This document shows, piece after piece, positions 46,472 through 55,642 of a stretch of 64,000 bases of DNA. The position numbers were made by a program, and so were the translations under genes. Source of the stretch: Bacteroides clarus YIT 12056 (lineage in GTDB: Bacteria; Bacteroidota; Bacteroidia; Bacteroidales; Bacteroidaceae); contig NZ_FQWK01000007.1 of the NCBI RefSeq assembly GCF_900129655.1, positions 114,637-178,636 of the forward strand, written 5' to 3'. Position 1 is the stretch's first letter; each line of letters opens with the position of its first letter. The notes beneath the pieces were generated by a model that searched no databases, was not told the DNA's origin, and worked only from the letters and a program-made list of their open reading frames with translations.

Positions 46472-46500
46472 AAGTTAGTTATCCACTAAAAATTTATGCA

Positions 46501-49500
46501 ATGAAGAAAAAACCTAAACTTCCTATGAAGAGAGCCTTTTGGCTGAAAAATCTATTTCTGATAGCATGTCTGCTCCTCGCAGCAACTCCCGGTTTCTCTC
46601 AGAACAAGACAGTGACCGGTACGGTGACCGATGCTACAGGAGAACCGCTCATCGGAGCGTCCGTACTGCAACAAGGTACTTCCAACGGTGTCATTACGGA
46701 CATTGACGGAAAGTATTCCATTCAGGTGCCACCCGAAGCCACTTTGGAATTTTCCTATGTAGGCATGGTGAAGCAGGCCGTCAAAGTGGGCAACCGGAGT
46801 ATTGTCGACGTGCAGATGCACGATGATTCGCAGATGCTTGCCGAGACAGTCGTCATCGGGTACGGTAGCGCCAAGAAACGCGACCTTACCGGTTCCATCA
46901 CCAATATCAAAGGGGATGAAATCGCCAACAAGCCCGTGGTCAACCCGGTAGCCGCCCTGCAAGGAAAGATAGCCGGCGTACAGGTCATCAACTCCGGTAA
47001 AGCCGGTGCAGACCCGGAAATACGTGTGCGCGGCACAAACTCTATCAACGGCTACAAACCGCTGTATGTAGTAGACGGCCTGTTCAACGACAACATCAAC
47101 TTCCTCAATCCGCAGGACATCGAGTCCATGGAAATCCTGAAAGACCCGTCATCCCTCGCCATCTTCGGTGTACGAGGCGCCAACGGTGTCATCATCATTA
47201 CCACCAAGAAGGCCAAAGAAGGGCAGACACGTGTCAACATCAACGGTTCGTTCGGTTTCAAAACCGTAACGAACAAGATTGCGATGGTCGATGCGGCCGG
47301 TTTCAAGGAGCTCTATAACGAACAGCTAAGAAACGAAGGCAATCCCGAATTCGATTTCACCCCCTGGACGGGCAATACCAACTGGCAGGATGAAATCTTC
47401 CAGACCGGATTCATCACCAACAACAACGTCAGCATCACGGGCGCTTCCGCCAAGCACAGCTTCTATCTCGGAGCCGGTTACGCCTACGAGCAAGGCAATA
47501 TCAAGCACGAGAAATACAGCAAAGTCACGCTGAATGTAAGCAACGATTATAAAGTTACGGACAACTTCAAAGTCGGCTTCCAGTTTAACGGCGCACGCAT
47601 ACTGCCTGCCGATACCAAGAGTGTGGCAACAGCCCTCCGTGCCGCTCCGGTAGCTCCCGTATACAATGCGGAATACGGCCTGTACACCACCCTGCCCGGT
47701 TTTCAGAAAGCGCAGATGAACAACCCGATGGTCGATGTAGGCTTGAAAGCCAATACCACCCGTGCGGAGAACTACCGCGCGTCGGGCAACGTATACGGTC
47801 AATGGGACTTCCTGAAAAACTTCCAGTTCAAAGTGATGTACTCCATGGACTACGCTTCCAACAGCAGCCGCACCTACACTCCTATCATCACCGTATTCGA
47901 CAGCAGCGTAGAAGGTAACGTCGTGACCCTCGGCAACGGAAAGACCGGAGTGAAACAGTCCAAGGAAACCGAAGCCAAAGTACAAAGCGACTACCTGCTG
48001 ACCTACACCAATACCTGGGGCGAGCATAGCCTGACCGCCACCGCCGGTTTCACCACCTATTATAATAAGCTGGAGATGCTGGGCGGAGAACGTACGCAAG
48101 GAGTAGGTCTGGTCATTCCCGACAATCCCGACAAATGGTACGTCAGCATCGGCGATGCGGCAACAGCCACCAACGAAAGCAAGCAATGGGAGCGCAGCAC
48201 CGTATCCATGCTGGGACGTGTGCTCTATAACTACAAAGGCAGATACCTGTTCAACGGTTCGTTCCGTCGTGACGGTTCTTCCGCATTCTCCTACACCGGC
48301 AACCAATGGCAGAATTTCTACTCCGTCGGTGCAGGCTGGCTGATGTCCGAAGAGGAATTTATGAAAGACATCACCTGGCTGGATATGTTGAAACTGAAAG
48401 GTTCATGGGGTACGCTCGGCAATCAGAATCTGGATAAGGCCTACCCTGCCGAGCCGTTGCTCACCAATGCCTACTCTGCCGTATTCGGCAAGCCGTCCGC
48501 CATCTATCCGGGCTACCAACTGTCCTACCTGCCCAATCCCAATCTCCGTTGGGAGAAAGTGGAAGCCTGGGAAGTAGGCGCAGAAGCCAACTTCTTCCGC
48601 AACCGCCTGCACTTCGAGGGTGTATATTACAAGAAAACCACCAAAGACCTGCTGGCAGAAGTGCCGGGCATCTCCGGTACGGTTCCGGGCATCGGTAATC
48701 TCGGTTCCATAGAGAACAAAGGTGTGGAGCTCGCCATCAACTGGCGTGACCAAATCGGCGACTGGGGATATAACGTAGGCGCCAACCTCACTACAATCAA
48801 GAACAAGGTATTGAGCCTCGTACAGGACGGTTACTCAATCATCGCCGGCGACAAGAGCCAAAGCTATACGATGGCCGGTTATCCTATCGGTTACTTCTAC
48901 GGTTACAAGGTGGAAGGCGTGTACCAGACAGACGAAGAAATCGCCCGGTCTCCCAAGAACACCCTGGCCACCGTTACACCGGGCGACCTGAAGTTCAAGG
49001 ATGTGAACGGTGACGGTGAAATCACCACTGCCGACCGTACCATGATAGGCGACCCTACCCCCGATGTCACTTACGGCATCACTCTCGGCGTCAACTATAA
49101 AAACTGGGAACTCGGCATCGACATGATGGGACAAGGCGGCAACCAGATATTCCGCACATGGGACAATTACAACTGGAGCCAGTTCAACTTCATGGAACAA
49201 CGCATGGACCGTTGGCACGGACCGGGTACAAGCAATACCCAGCCCCTGCTGAATACGAAGCATACCATCAACAATATGAATTCCGAGTACTACATCGAAG
49301 ACGGCAGCTTCTTCCGTATCCGCAACGTACAGTTGGCGTATAACTTCGACAAGACCCTGATATCCAGAATCGGCATGCAGGCCTTGAAACTCTATGTCAA
49401 CATCCAGAACCTGAAAACCTGGAAGCACAACACCGGCTACACTCCCGAACTGGGTGGCACGGCCATTGCTTTCGGTGTAGACGACGGCAGCTATCCGATG

Positions 49501-49539
49501 CCGGCCATTTACACATTCGGCTTCAATCTGACATTCTAA
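46501..49539 (+). CDS. SusC/RagA-family TonB-linked outer-membrane transporter (probable beta-1,2-glucan locus)
   Basis: 1012 residues from ATG 46,501 (MKKKPKLPMKRAFWLKNLFL); the in-frame TTG at 46,441 lies inside the leader and is rejected. Signal, then a carboxypeptidase-regulatory-like domain (KTVTGTVTDATGEPLIGASV), TonB-box-like AETVVIGYGSAKKRDL, plug ending IFGVRGANGVIIITTKKA, and a barrel ending TFGFNLTF. No STN domain. susD follows after 70 bases, then GH3 and GH144-like enzymes, so beta-1,2-linked gluco-oligomers are the inferred cargo. G+C-richer coding than the SMP-30/PL6 region. Confidence 0.94.
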   Translation: MKKKPKLPMKRAFWLKNLFLIACLLLAATPGFSQNKTVTGTVTDATGEPLIGASVLQQGTSNGVITDIDGKYSIQVPPEATLEFSYVGMVKQAVKVGNRSIVDVQMHDDSQMLAETVVIGYGSAKKRDLTGSITNIKGDEIANKPVVNPVAALQGKIAGVQVINSGKAGADPEIRVRGTNSINGYKPLYVVDGLFNDNINFLNPQDIESMEILKDPSSLAIFGVRGANGVIIITTKKAKEGQTRVNINGSFGFKTVTNKIAMVDAAGFKELYNEQLRNEGNPEFDFTPWTGNTNWQDEIFQTGFITNNNVSITGASAKHSFYLGAGYAYEQGNIKHEKYSKVTLNVSNDYKVTDNFKVGFQFNGARILPADTKSVATALRAAPVAPVYNAEYGLYTTLPGFQKAQMNNPMVDVGLKANTTRAENYRASGNVYGQWDFLKNFQFKVMYSMDYASNSSRTYTPIITVFDSSVEGNVVTLGNGKTGVKQSKETEAKVQSDYLLTYTNTWGEHSLTATAGFTTYYNKLEMLGGERTQGVGLVIPDNPDKWYVSIGDAATATNESKQWERSTVSMLGRVLYNYKGRYLFNGSFRRDGSSAFSYTGNQWQNFYSVGAGWLMSEEEFMKDITWLDMLKLKGSWGTLGNQNLDKAYPAEPLLTNAYSAVFGKPSAIYPGYQLSYLPNPNLRWEKVEAWEVGAEANFFRNRLHFEGVYYKKTTKDLLAEVPGISGTVPGIGNLGSIENKGVELAINWRDQIGDWGYNVGANLTTIKNKVLSLVQDGYSIIAGDKSQSYTMAGYPIGYFYGYKVEGVYQTDEEIARSPKNTLATVTPGDLKFKDVNGDGEITTADRTMIGDPTPDVTYGITLGVNYKNWELGIDMMGQGGNQIFRTWDNYNWSQFNFMEQRMDRWHGPGTSNTQPLLNTKHTINNMNSEYYIEDGSFFRIRNVQLAYNFDKTLISRIGMQALKLYVNIQNLKTWKHNTGYTPELGGTAIAFGVDDGSYPMPAIYTFGFNLTF

Positions 49540-49609
49540 CCGGCATAGCGCCGGAACAAAGTTCCCCTGCGGAATAACAGTACTTTATTAAATCTATAAT
49601 AGGAAAATT

Positions 49610-51133
49610 ATGAAACTAAAGAATAAGATATTAACCCTGATAGCAGGCACACTCACCACCTTTGCCCTGACATCCTGTAACGACTTCCTCGACCGTGACC
49701 CACTGGGACAGTTCACCGAAGACGATGCCCCCAACGCCCTTATCGGCGGAAAGATGTACAACGTATACTACCTGATGCGCAGCTATAACATCACTGCCGG
49801 CATACCCGCTTTCATGATACACATGGTACGCAGCGAGGATTCCGAAAAAGGAAGCGATGCCGGCGACGGCGCCGACCAGGCAGATATGTGGGATGATTTC
49901 CAGTACACAGCCTCCAACGGCACGCTGAGCGCCTATTGGGGACAGAATTATAAAATCATCTACCAGTGCAACGAAATCCTCGACGACCTGGAGAACAGCG
50001 GAAACAAAGATGATTTGGAGAATATACGTACCAAAGGCGAAGCCCTGTTTTTCCGCGCCTATTGTTACTTCAACCTTGTACGCGCCTGGGGAGAAGTGCC
50101 GTTGGTAACCTTCAAAGTGAAAGAGGCATCCGACGCCAACGTGCCCAAAACCACTGCGGACAAGATATACGAGCAAATAGACAAAGACCTCGCCGAGGCC
50201 GAGAAATGCCTGCCGCTGACGTGGACTTCCGAGTATACCGGACGTATCACATGGGGAGCCGCGCGTTCGCTGCACGCCCGTACCTATATGATGCGCAACG
50301 ATTGGGATAATATGTACGACGCTTCTACCGAAGTAGTCAAGTCCGGTATCTACAACCTGAACACTCCTGTGGATAAAGTCTTTACCGTTGAGGGTGAGAA
50401 TTGCGGCGAAAGCGTGTTCGAATTGCAATGCGAATCGACCGACGCGCTGAAAAACAGTGATGTCATCGGCAGCCAGTTCTGTCAGGTGCAAGGTGTGCGC
50501 GGTGCAGGCGATTGGGATCTCGGCTGGGGCTGGCATATGGGAACCACGCTGGTAGGCCAGGCATTCGAGCCCGGCGACCCCCGTAAAGACGCATCCTTAC
50601 TCTATTTCCGCCGAAGCATCAGTGACCCCATTACCCCGGAAAATACCAATAAGCCTTACGGTGAATCTCCTGTGTCTACCGCTATGGGAGCTTACTTCAA
50701 CAAAAAGGCATATACCGAACCCGAGCTGCGTAAGAAATATACGAAAGACGGTTTTTGGGTAAACATCCGCATTATCCGCTACCCGGACGTATTGCTGATG
50801 GCTGCCGAGGCCGCCAACGAGAAAGGTATTTCGGGCGAGGCCATCGACTATCTGGAACAGGTTCGCGCCCATGCACGCGGTACGGACAGCAGCATACTTC
50901 CCAAAGTTACGTCTACCGACCAAAATACACTGCGTGATGCCATTCGTCACGAACGCCGTGTAGAGTTGGCATTGGAACCCGACCGTTTCTATGACCTCGT
51001 ACGCTGGGGAATTGCCAAAGAAGTGTTGCAAGCCGCCGGAAAGAACTACCAGGATAAGAACGCCTTGCTGCCATTGCCACAAGACGAGATTGACAAATCG
51101 AACGGGGTGCTGGTACAGAATCCTAATTATTAA
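49610..51133 (+). CDS. SusD/RagB-family surface glycan-binding lipoprotein
   Basis: A 507-residue lipoprotein: MKLKNKILTLIAGTLTTFALTS then Cys 23 and NDFLDRDPLGQ, a standard SusD opening. TPR-like helices (RTKGEALFFRAYCYFNLVRAWG) and the C-terminal signature RHERRVELALEPDRFYDLVRWG are present, ending ALLPLPQDEID-KSNG. It should pair with the SusC upstream to bind the glucan at the surface. It is followed by 509 bases of repeats before the GH3 gene. Confidence 0.94.
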   Translation: MKLKNKILTLIAGTLTTFALTSCNDFLDRDPLGQFTEDDAPNALIGGKMYNVYYLMRSYNITAGIPAFMIHMVRSEDSEKGSDAGDGADQADMWDDFQYTASNGTLSAYWGQNYKIIYQCNEILDDLENSGNKDDLENIRTKGEALFFRAYCYFNLVRAWGEVPLVTFKVKEASDANVPKTTADKIYEQIDKDLAEAEKCLPLTWTSEYTGRITWGAARSLHARTYMMRNDWDNMYDASTEVVKSGIYNLNTPVDKVFTVEGENCGESVFELQCESTDALKNSDVIGSQFCQVQGVRGAGDWDLGWGWHMGTTLVGQAFEPGDPRKDASLLYFRRSISDPITPENTNKPYGESPVSTAMGAYFNKKAYTEPELRKKYTKDGFWVNIRIIRYPDVLLMAAEAANEKGISGEAIDYLEQVRAHARGTDSSILPKVTSTDQNTLRDAIRHERRVELALEPDRFYDLVRWGIAKEVLQAAGKNYQDKNALLPLPQDEIDKSNGVLVQNPNY

Positions 51134-51256
51134 ATGTAATTAGTAATTAGTGATTAGAGGTTAGTGATTAGTGATTAGTGATTAATGGTGAATGGTGAAT
51201 GATTAGTGGTTTATGATTAGTCATTAATCATTAGAGGTTAGTGATTAATGATTAGC
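51134..51256 (+). repeat. Degenerate GATTAGT-type simple repeat
   Basis: About 120 bases composed of imperfect tandem copies of TGATTAGTGATTAG and GGTGAATGGTGAAT, immediately after the susD stop. Contains many in-frame stops in all frames. Probably slippage-generated. Confidence 0.75.
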
Positions 51257-51278
51257 ACCATACAGCATGATAACGCAC

Positions 51279-51475
51279 CTAAGGCTGAAAGCCTTTTATC
51301 TCCAAGCCCGGGGTAACACCCCGGGTATAAAAAGCCCTCTGTGTCTTGCGCCCTGTAAGGGCAAAAGATTCATACACAAGGATTTTGCCCTTACAGGGCG
51401 CAATGTTAATCATCTGCAATATCCCGGGGCGTTGCCCCGGGCTTGGAGATAAAAGCCTTTCAGGCTTTAACTTAG
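51279..51475. repeat. REP/BIME-like palindromic element
   Basis: Outer arms 51,279-51,325 and 51,423-51,475 are near-perfect inverted repeats (AAGGCTGAAAGCC..., TTATCTCCAAGCCCGGGG), each containing its own CCCGGGG/CCCCGGG hairpin. Inner arms 51,348-51,366 and 51,383-51,401 (GCGCCCTGTAAGGGCAAAA) form another inverted repeat. This is the organisation of paired REP units mobilised by REP-associated transposases. No transposase is in the window. Confidence 0.8.
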
Positions 51476-51500
51476 AAAGACCTATATTCATTATCCAGCT

Positions 51501-51640
51501 TAAAAAGCATATATAAAAACATATGCAAAAAGCATATATAAAAGCATATGCAAAAACGTATGTAAAAGCATATTAAAAGACATACGCAAAGAAATATATG
51601 TAAAGAACCGTATTAGAAAATACATATTAAAAGAAACATA
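51501..51640 (+). repeat. A/T-rich ~12-bp degenerate tandem array before the GH3 gene
   Basis: About eleven units of the type AAAAGCATATAT or AAAACATATGC, with A-runs centred on average every 12-13 bases (near 51,504; 51,517; 51,529; 51,542; 51,554; 51,566; 51,577; 51,589...). It continues up to the GH3 start codon, so it forms the leader or promoter of that gene. No TAnnTTTG box is visible inside it. Confidence 0.6.
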
Positions 51641-51642
51641 TT

Positions 51643-53976
51643 ATGAAGAAGTTTTTCCAAAGAACCAGCCTGCTACTCGCAACCGCCTTTATAGGCGCTG
51701 CCACACTGCAGGCGCAGAAATCCCCCCAAGATATGGATCGCTTTATCGATGCACTGATAAAGCGAATGACCGTAGAGGAGAAAATAGGGCAATTAAACCT
51801 GCCCGTCACCGGTGAAATCACTACCGGGCAAGCTAAAAGCAGTGACGTAGCCAAGAAGATTGAGCAAGGGCTCGTCGGCGGTCTTTTCAACCTGAAAGGA
51901 GTGGCCAAGATACGCGACGTACAAAAGCTGGCAGTAGAAAACTCACGACTGGGTATTCCCCTGCTCTTCGGCATGGACGTGATACACGGCTACGAAACCA
52001 TCTTCCCCATCCCTCTGGGATTGTCCTGCACCTGGGATATGGCCGCCATTCAGGAGTCCGCGCGCATCGCTGCCGTCGAAGCCAGCGCCGACGGCATCTC
52101 CTGGACATTCAGTCCGATGGTAGACATCAGCCGCGACCCGCGTTGGGGACGTGTCAGCGAAGGTAGCGGTGAAGACCCCTTCCTTGGTGGAGCGATTGCC
52201 AAAGCGATGGTCTACGGTTATCAGGGAGCCAACCTCTCCGAGCAACTCAGGCGCAATGACGAAATCCTTGCCTGCGTCAAGCACTTCGCCCTTTATGGAG
52301 CGGGCGAGGCAGGCCGTGACTACAATACGGTAGACATGAGCCGCAACCGTATGTTCAACGAATACATGTACCCCTACGAAGCCGCCGTAGAGGCAGGCGT
52401 GGGAAGCGTAATGGCATCCTTCAACGAGATAGACGGCGTACCCGCCACAGCCAACAAATGGCTGATGACCGATGTTCTCCGCAAGCAATGGGGCTTCAAC
52501 GGCTTTGTAGTGACCGACTTTACCGGTATATCCGAGATGATAGAACATGGCATCGGCGACCTGCAAACCGTCTCCGCGCGTGCCCTCAATGCCGGTGTAG
52601 ACATGGATATGGTAAGCGAAGGCTTCGTCGGCACACTCAAGAAGTCCGTCATGGCGGGCAAGGTAAGCATGAAAACCCTCGATGCGGCCTGCCGCCGTAT
52701 CCTCGAAGCCAAGTATAAGTTAGGACTTTTCGACAATCCCTATAAATACTGCGATGTGAACCGTCCCGCACGCGACATCTTCACCAAAGAACACCGCGCC
52801 GCCGCACGCCGTATTGCCGCCGAGAGCTTTGTATTGCTAAAGAACGGCAGCATCAAGCAACATCCGGGTTCTCTGCCCGAGCCGCTGCTTCCGCTGAAAA
52901 AAGAAGGAACCGTAGCCGTCATAGGCCCGTTGGGCAATACACGCAGCAATATGCCCGGAACATGGAGCGTAGCCGCACGCCTCAACGACTACCCCTCTCT
53001 GTATGAAGGACTGAAGGAGATGATGTCCGGCAAAGTGAACATCACATACGCCAAAGGCAGCAACCTCATCGGCGATGCCGCCTACGAAGAGCGCGCCACC
53101 ATGTTCGGACGTTCCCTGAACCGGGACAACCGTACGGACAAGGAACTGCTGGACGAAGCCCTGAAAACAGCCGCCGGCGCGGACGTTATCGTAGCCGCGC
53201 TCGGTGAATCTTCCGAAATGAGCGGCGAGAGTTCCAGCCGTACCAACCTCGACCTGCCCGACGTACAGCGTTCACTGCTGGAAGCCTTGCTGAAAACAGG
53301 CAAGCCCGTAGTACTCACCCTCTTCACCGGACGCCCGCTGACACTGACCTGGGAACAGGACAACGTGCCCGCCATACTGAACGTATGGTTTGGCGGAAGC
53401 GAAGCCGCCTATGCCATAGGCGATGTATTGTTCGGAGATGTCAACCCCGGCGGCAAACTGACGATGACTTTCCCGAAGAATGTAGGACAAATACCGTTGT
53501 TCTACAACCACAAGAATACCGGACGTCCGCTGCAGGCAGGCAAATGGTTCGAGAAGTTCCGCAGTAACTACCTGGACGTGGACAACGAGCCGCTTTATCC
53601 CTTTGGATACGGCCTGTCTTACACCACCTTCGAGTACAGCGACATCGCCCTGAGCACCCCGTCGATGGGACAGAACGGTTCCATAACCGCCGTAGTCACC
53701 GTAACCAACACCGGAAAACGCGACGGTGCGGAAGTCGTACAGCTATACATCCGCGACCTTGTAGGAAGCATCACCCGCCCCGTACGCGAGCTGAAAGGCT
53801 TTGAAAAGGTATTCCTTCGTGCAGGCGAAAGCAAGACCGTTTCCTTCAAGATTACTCCGGAGCTGCTGCGCTTCTATGATTACGACCTGAACCATGTAGC
53901 CGAGCCCGGAGAGTTCGACCTCTTCATCGGGGGAAGCAGTCAGGCCACCAAGACGGCGCGCATCACCTTGAAGTAA
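51643..53976 (+). CDS. Glycoside hydrolase family 3, probable beta-1,2-gluco-oligosaccharide beta-glucosidase
   Basis: 777 residues with signal MKKFFQRTSLLLATAFIGAATLQAQ. GH3 N-terminal barrel with the nucleophile D292 in GFVVTDFTG, substrate-binding KHFALYGAGEAGRDYN, then the alpha/beta sandwich with the acid/base candidate E529 in MSGESSSR and LDLPDVQ. A C-terminal Fn3-like domain (about 690-765). It removes glucose from chain ends in the periplasm. The neighbouring GH144-like enzyme and, from memory, the Bacteroides thetaiotaomicron BT_3567 precedent (GH3 specific for beta-1,2 oligomers next to a GH144 gene) point to sophorose-type substrates; other beta-glucosides are possible. Confidence 0.88.
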   Translation: MKKFFQRTSLLLATAFIGAATLQAQKSPQDMDRFIDALIKRMTVEEKIGQLNLPVTGEITTGQAKSSDVAKKIEQGLVGGLFNLKGVAKIRDVQKLAVENSRLGIPLLFGMDVIHGYETIFPIPLGLSCTWDMAAIQESARIAAVEASADGISWTFSPMVDISRDPRWGRVSEGSGEDPFLGGAIAKAMVYGYQGANLSEQLRRNDEILACVKHFALYGAGEAGRDYNTVDMSRNRMFNEYMYPYEAAVEAGVGSVMASFNEIDGVPATANKWLMTDVLRKQWGFNGFVVTDFTGISEMIEHGIGDLQTVSARALNAGVDMDMVSEGFVGTLKKSVMAGKVSMKTLDAACRRILEAKYKLGLFDNPYKYCDVNRPARDIFTKEHRAAARRIAAESFVLLKNGSIKQHPGSLPEPLLPLKKEGTVAVIGPLGNTRSNMPGTWSVAARLNDYPSLYEGLKEMMSGKVNITYAKGSNLIGDAAYEERATMFGRSLNRDNRTDKELLDEALKTAAGADVIVAALGESSEMSGESSSRTNLDLPDVQRSLLEALLKTGKPVVLTLFTGRPLTLTWEQDNVPAILNVWFGGSEAAYAIGDVLFGDVNPGGKLTMTFPKNVGQIPLFYNHKNTGRPLQAGKWFEKFRSNYLDVDNEPLYPFGYGLSYTTFEYSDIALSTPSMGQNGSITAVVTVTNTGKRDGAEVVQLYIRDLVGSITRPVRELKGFEKVFLRAGESKTVSFKITPELLRFYDYDLNHVAEPGEFDLFIGGSSQATKTARITLK

Positions 53977-53981
53977 ACAAT

Positions 53982-54109
53982 CCGTCTCTCCTGAGGATAC
54001 CAACCGTTTTATCCGGGGGAATCTCAGTTTCCTACCGGAGAAACCGAAATTCCCCACCGGGGAAACGGGTGTTTCTCCCTGAGGGAACCGCCGTTTCCTT
54101 ACGGGGAAA
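53982..54109. repeat. 22-bp-period array of six small palindromes between GH3 and GH144 genes
   Basis: Six degenerate units, each able to fold as a short hairpin such as TTTCCTTACGGGGAAA or TTCCCCACCGGGGAA. The right-half core (GGGAA or variant) starts near 53,995, 54,017, 54,038, 54,060, 54,083 and 54,104, a spacing of 21-23 bases. Lies in the 174-base gap within the operon, so the hairpins would be in the mRNA. Confidence 0.8.
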
Positions 54110-54150
54110 AAATTCTCCCGCCAGTATATAAATCATTGCACGTAAACAGT

Positions 54151-55506
54151 ATGAAATCAGTAAACATCTATATCCCGCTTCTCCTGCTATTGTTCCTCGC
54201 AGGAGCCTGCGGTACCAAAAAATCCGACGGAACGTCCGGCACGTTGAGCGACGACGCCCTGCTGGACACAGTACAGCGCCGAACCTTCAATTACTTTTGG
54301 GACGGGGCCGAACCCAACAGCGGACTCGCGCGCGAGCGCATCCACATGGATGGAGTATACCCCGAAAACGACCAAAACGTAGTGACATCCGGCGGCAGCG
54401 GTTTCGGTATCATGGCAGTGCTCGCGGGTATCGACCGGGGCTACGTCACCCGTGAAGAAGGACTGGCGCGCATGGAACGCATCGTTTCTTTCCTTGAGAC
54501 CGCCGACCGCTTTCATGGAGCTTACCCCCATTGGTGGTATGGCGATACGGGGCGGGTAAAGCCCTTCGGGCAGAAAGACAATGGCGGCGACCTTGTAGAA
54601 ACCGCTTTCGTAATGCAGGCTCTCCTTGCCGTACACCAGTACTATGCAGGCGGTAGCCCGCAAGAGAAAGCCCTCGCCGCCCGCATCGACAAGCTATGGC
54701 GGGAAGTAGACTGGAACTTCTACCGACAGGGCGACCAAAACGTACTCTACTGGCATTGGAGTCCCGAATACGGCTGGGAGATGAACTTCCCCGTACACGG
54801 TTACAACGAATGCCTCATCATGTACATCCTTGCCGCCGCCTCGCCTACGCATGGCGTACCTGCCGCCGTATACCACGAAGGTTGGGCGCAGAACGGCGCC
54901 ATCGTCAGCCCGCATAAGGTAGAGGGTATCGAACTGCATCTGCGGTATCAAGGTACGGAAGCCGGCCCCCTGTTCTGGGCGCAGTACTCTTTCCTGGGAC
55001 TTGACCCCAACGGACTGAAAGACGAATATTGCCCCGGTTACTTCGGCGAAATGCGTAACCTGACGCTTGTAAACCGCGCCTACTGCATCCGTAACCCCAA
55101 GCATTACAAAGGTTTCGGACCGGACTGCTGGGGGCTGACCGCCAGCTACTCCGTAAACGGATATGCCGCCCACTCGCCCAACGAGCGCGACGACCTGGGA
55201 GTCATCTCTCCCACCGCCGCCCTGTCATCCATCGTATATACGCCGGAGTACTCATTACAAGTGATGCGCCACCTCTACGGAATGGGCGATAAAGTATTCG
55301 GCCCTTACGGATTCTACGACGCTTTCAGCGAAACGGACAACTGGTATCCGCAACGTTATCTTGCCATCGACCAGGGCCCGATAGCCGTAATGATTGAGAA
55401 CTACCGCAGCGGACTGCTCTGGAAGCTCTTTATGAGCCATCCGGACGTACAGCGAGGATTGCAGAAGTTAGGATTCACCGCCCCGCAAGCCACAGCCGAA
55501 GAATAA
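54151..55506 (+). CDS. GH144-like 'glucoamylase' family protein, probable endo-beta-1,2-glucanase
   Basis: A 451-residue lipoprotein from ATG 54,151 (LLLFLAGAC lipobox). PF10091-type (alpha/alpha)6 barrel features: DTVQRRTFNYFWDGAEPNSGLARER, GSGFGIMAVLAGIDRG, GAYPHWWYGDTGRVKPFGQKDNGGDLVETAF, NGYNECLIMYILAAASP-like GYNECLIMYI, and PTAALSSIVYTPEYS. Despite the old name, characterised members (GH144, e.g. from Chitinophaga pinensis) are endo-beta-1,2-glucanases. It would cut long glucan at the surface or periplasm, feeding the GH3 enzyme. Ends at a terminator. Confidence 0.83.
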   Translation: MKSVNIYIPLLLLLFLAGACGTKKSDGTSGTLSDDALLDTVQRRTFNYFWDGAEPNSGLARERIHMDGVYPENDQNVVTSGGSGFGIMAVLAGIDRGYVTREEGLARMERIVSFLETADRFHGAYPHWWYGDTGRVKPFGQKDNGGDLVETAFVMQALLAVHQYYAGGSPQEKALAARIDKLWREVDWNFYRQGDQNVLYWHWSPEYGWEMNFPVHGYNECLIMYILAAASPTHGVPAAVYHEGWAQNGAIVSPHKVEGIELHLRYQGTEAGPLFWAQYSFLGLDPNGLKDEYCPGYFGEMRNLTLVNRAYCIRNPKHYKGFGPDCWGLTASYSVNGYAAHSPNERDDLGVISPTAALSSIVYTPEYSLQVMRHLYGMGDKVFGPYGFYDAFSETDNWYPQRYLAIDQGPIAVMIENYRSGLLWKLFMSHPDVQRGLQKLGFTAPQATAEE

Positions 55507-55528
55507 CTTCGTTCTTTCTTGTACCTGT

Positions 55529-55590
55529 AAAGAGGATACGCCGAAGCTGATTTTGCTATCATAATCAGAGTTTCGCCGTATCCTCTTTTT
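55529..55590 (+). terminator. Terminator after the GH144-like gene
   Basis: Two-part stem: AGAGGATACG (55,531-55,540) with CGTATCCTCT (55,577-55,586), and CTGATT (55,547-55,552) with AATCAG (55,563-55,568), followed by a T-run. The T-run overlaps the -33 element of the next promoter. Confidence 0.82.
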
Positions 55591-55618
55591 GTTTTCCGGA
55601 TAAAACTAAGTATCTTTG
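55588..55618 (+). promoter_or_regulatory. Promoter of the second calcineurin/PQQ gene
   Basis: TTTG (55,588-55,591), 19-base spacer, TATCTTTG (55,611-55,618): an exact fit to the Bacteroidetes consensus, the best in the window. It indicates that this gene is transcribed separately from the glucan operon. Confidence 0.85.
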
Positions 55619-55642
55619 GAGCAACACCAATCAATCATCATC

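Noticed and set aside
46441..46500. Upstream TTG start for the third susC
   Set aside because: It lies in the leader with the inverted repeat; ATG 46,501 gives a normal signal peptide.
47326..48306. A 326-codon antisense frame in the third susC
   Set aside because: Shadow of codon use in the real susC; no signal, motif or promoter.
51279..51475. Insertion sequence ends
   Set aside because: No transposase frame, no target duplication seen; structure fits REP units better.
51501..51640. Phased A-tract bend
   Set aside because: Mean spacing is about 12-13 bases, not the ~10.5 needed for strong in-phase curvature, so I describe it only as a tandem array.
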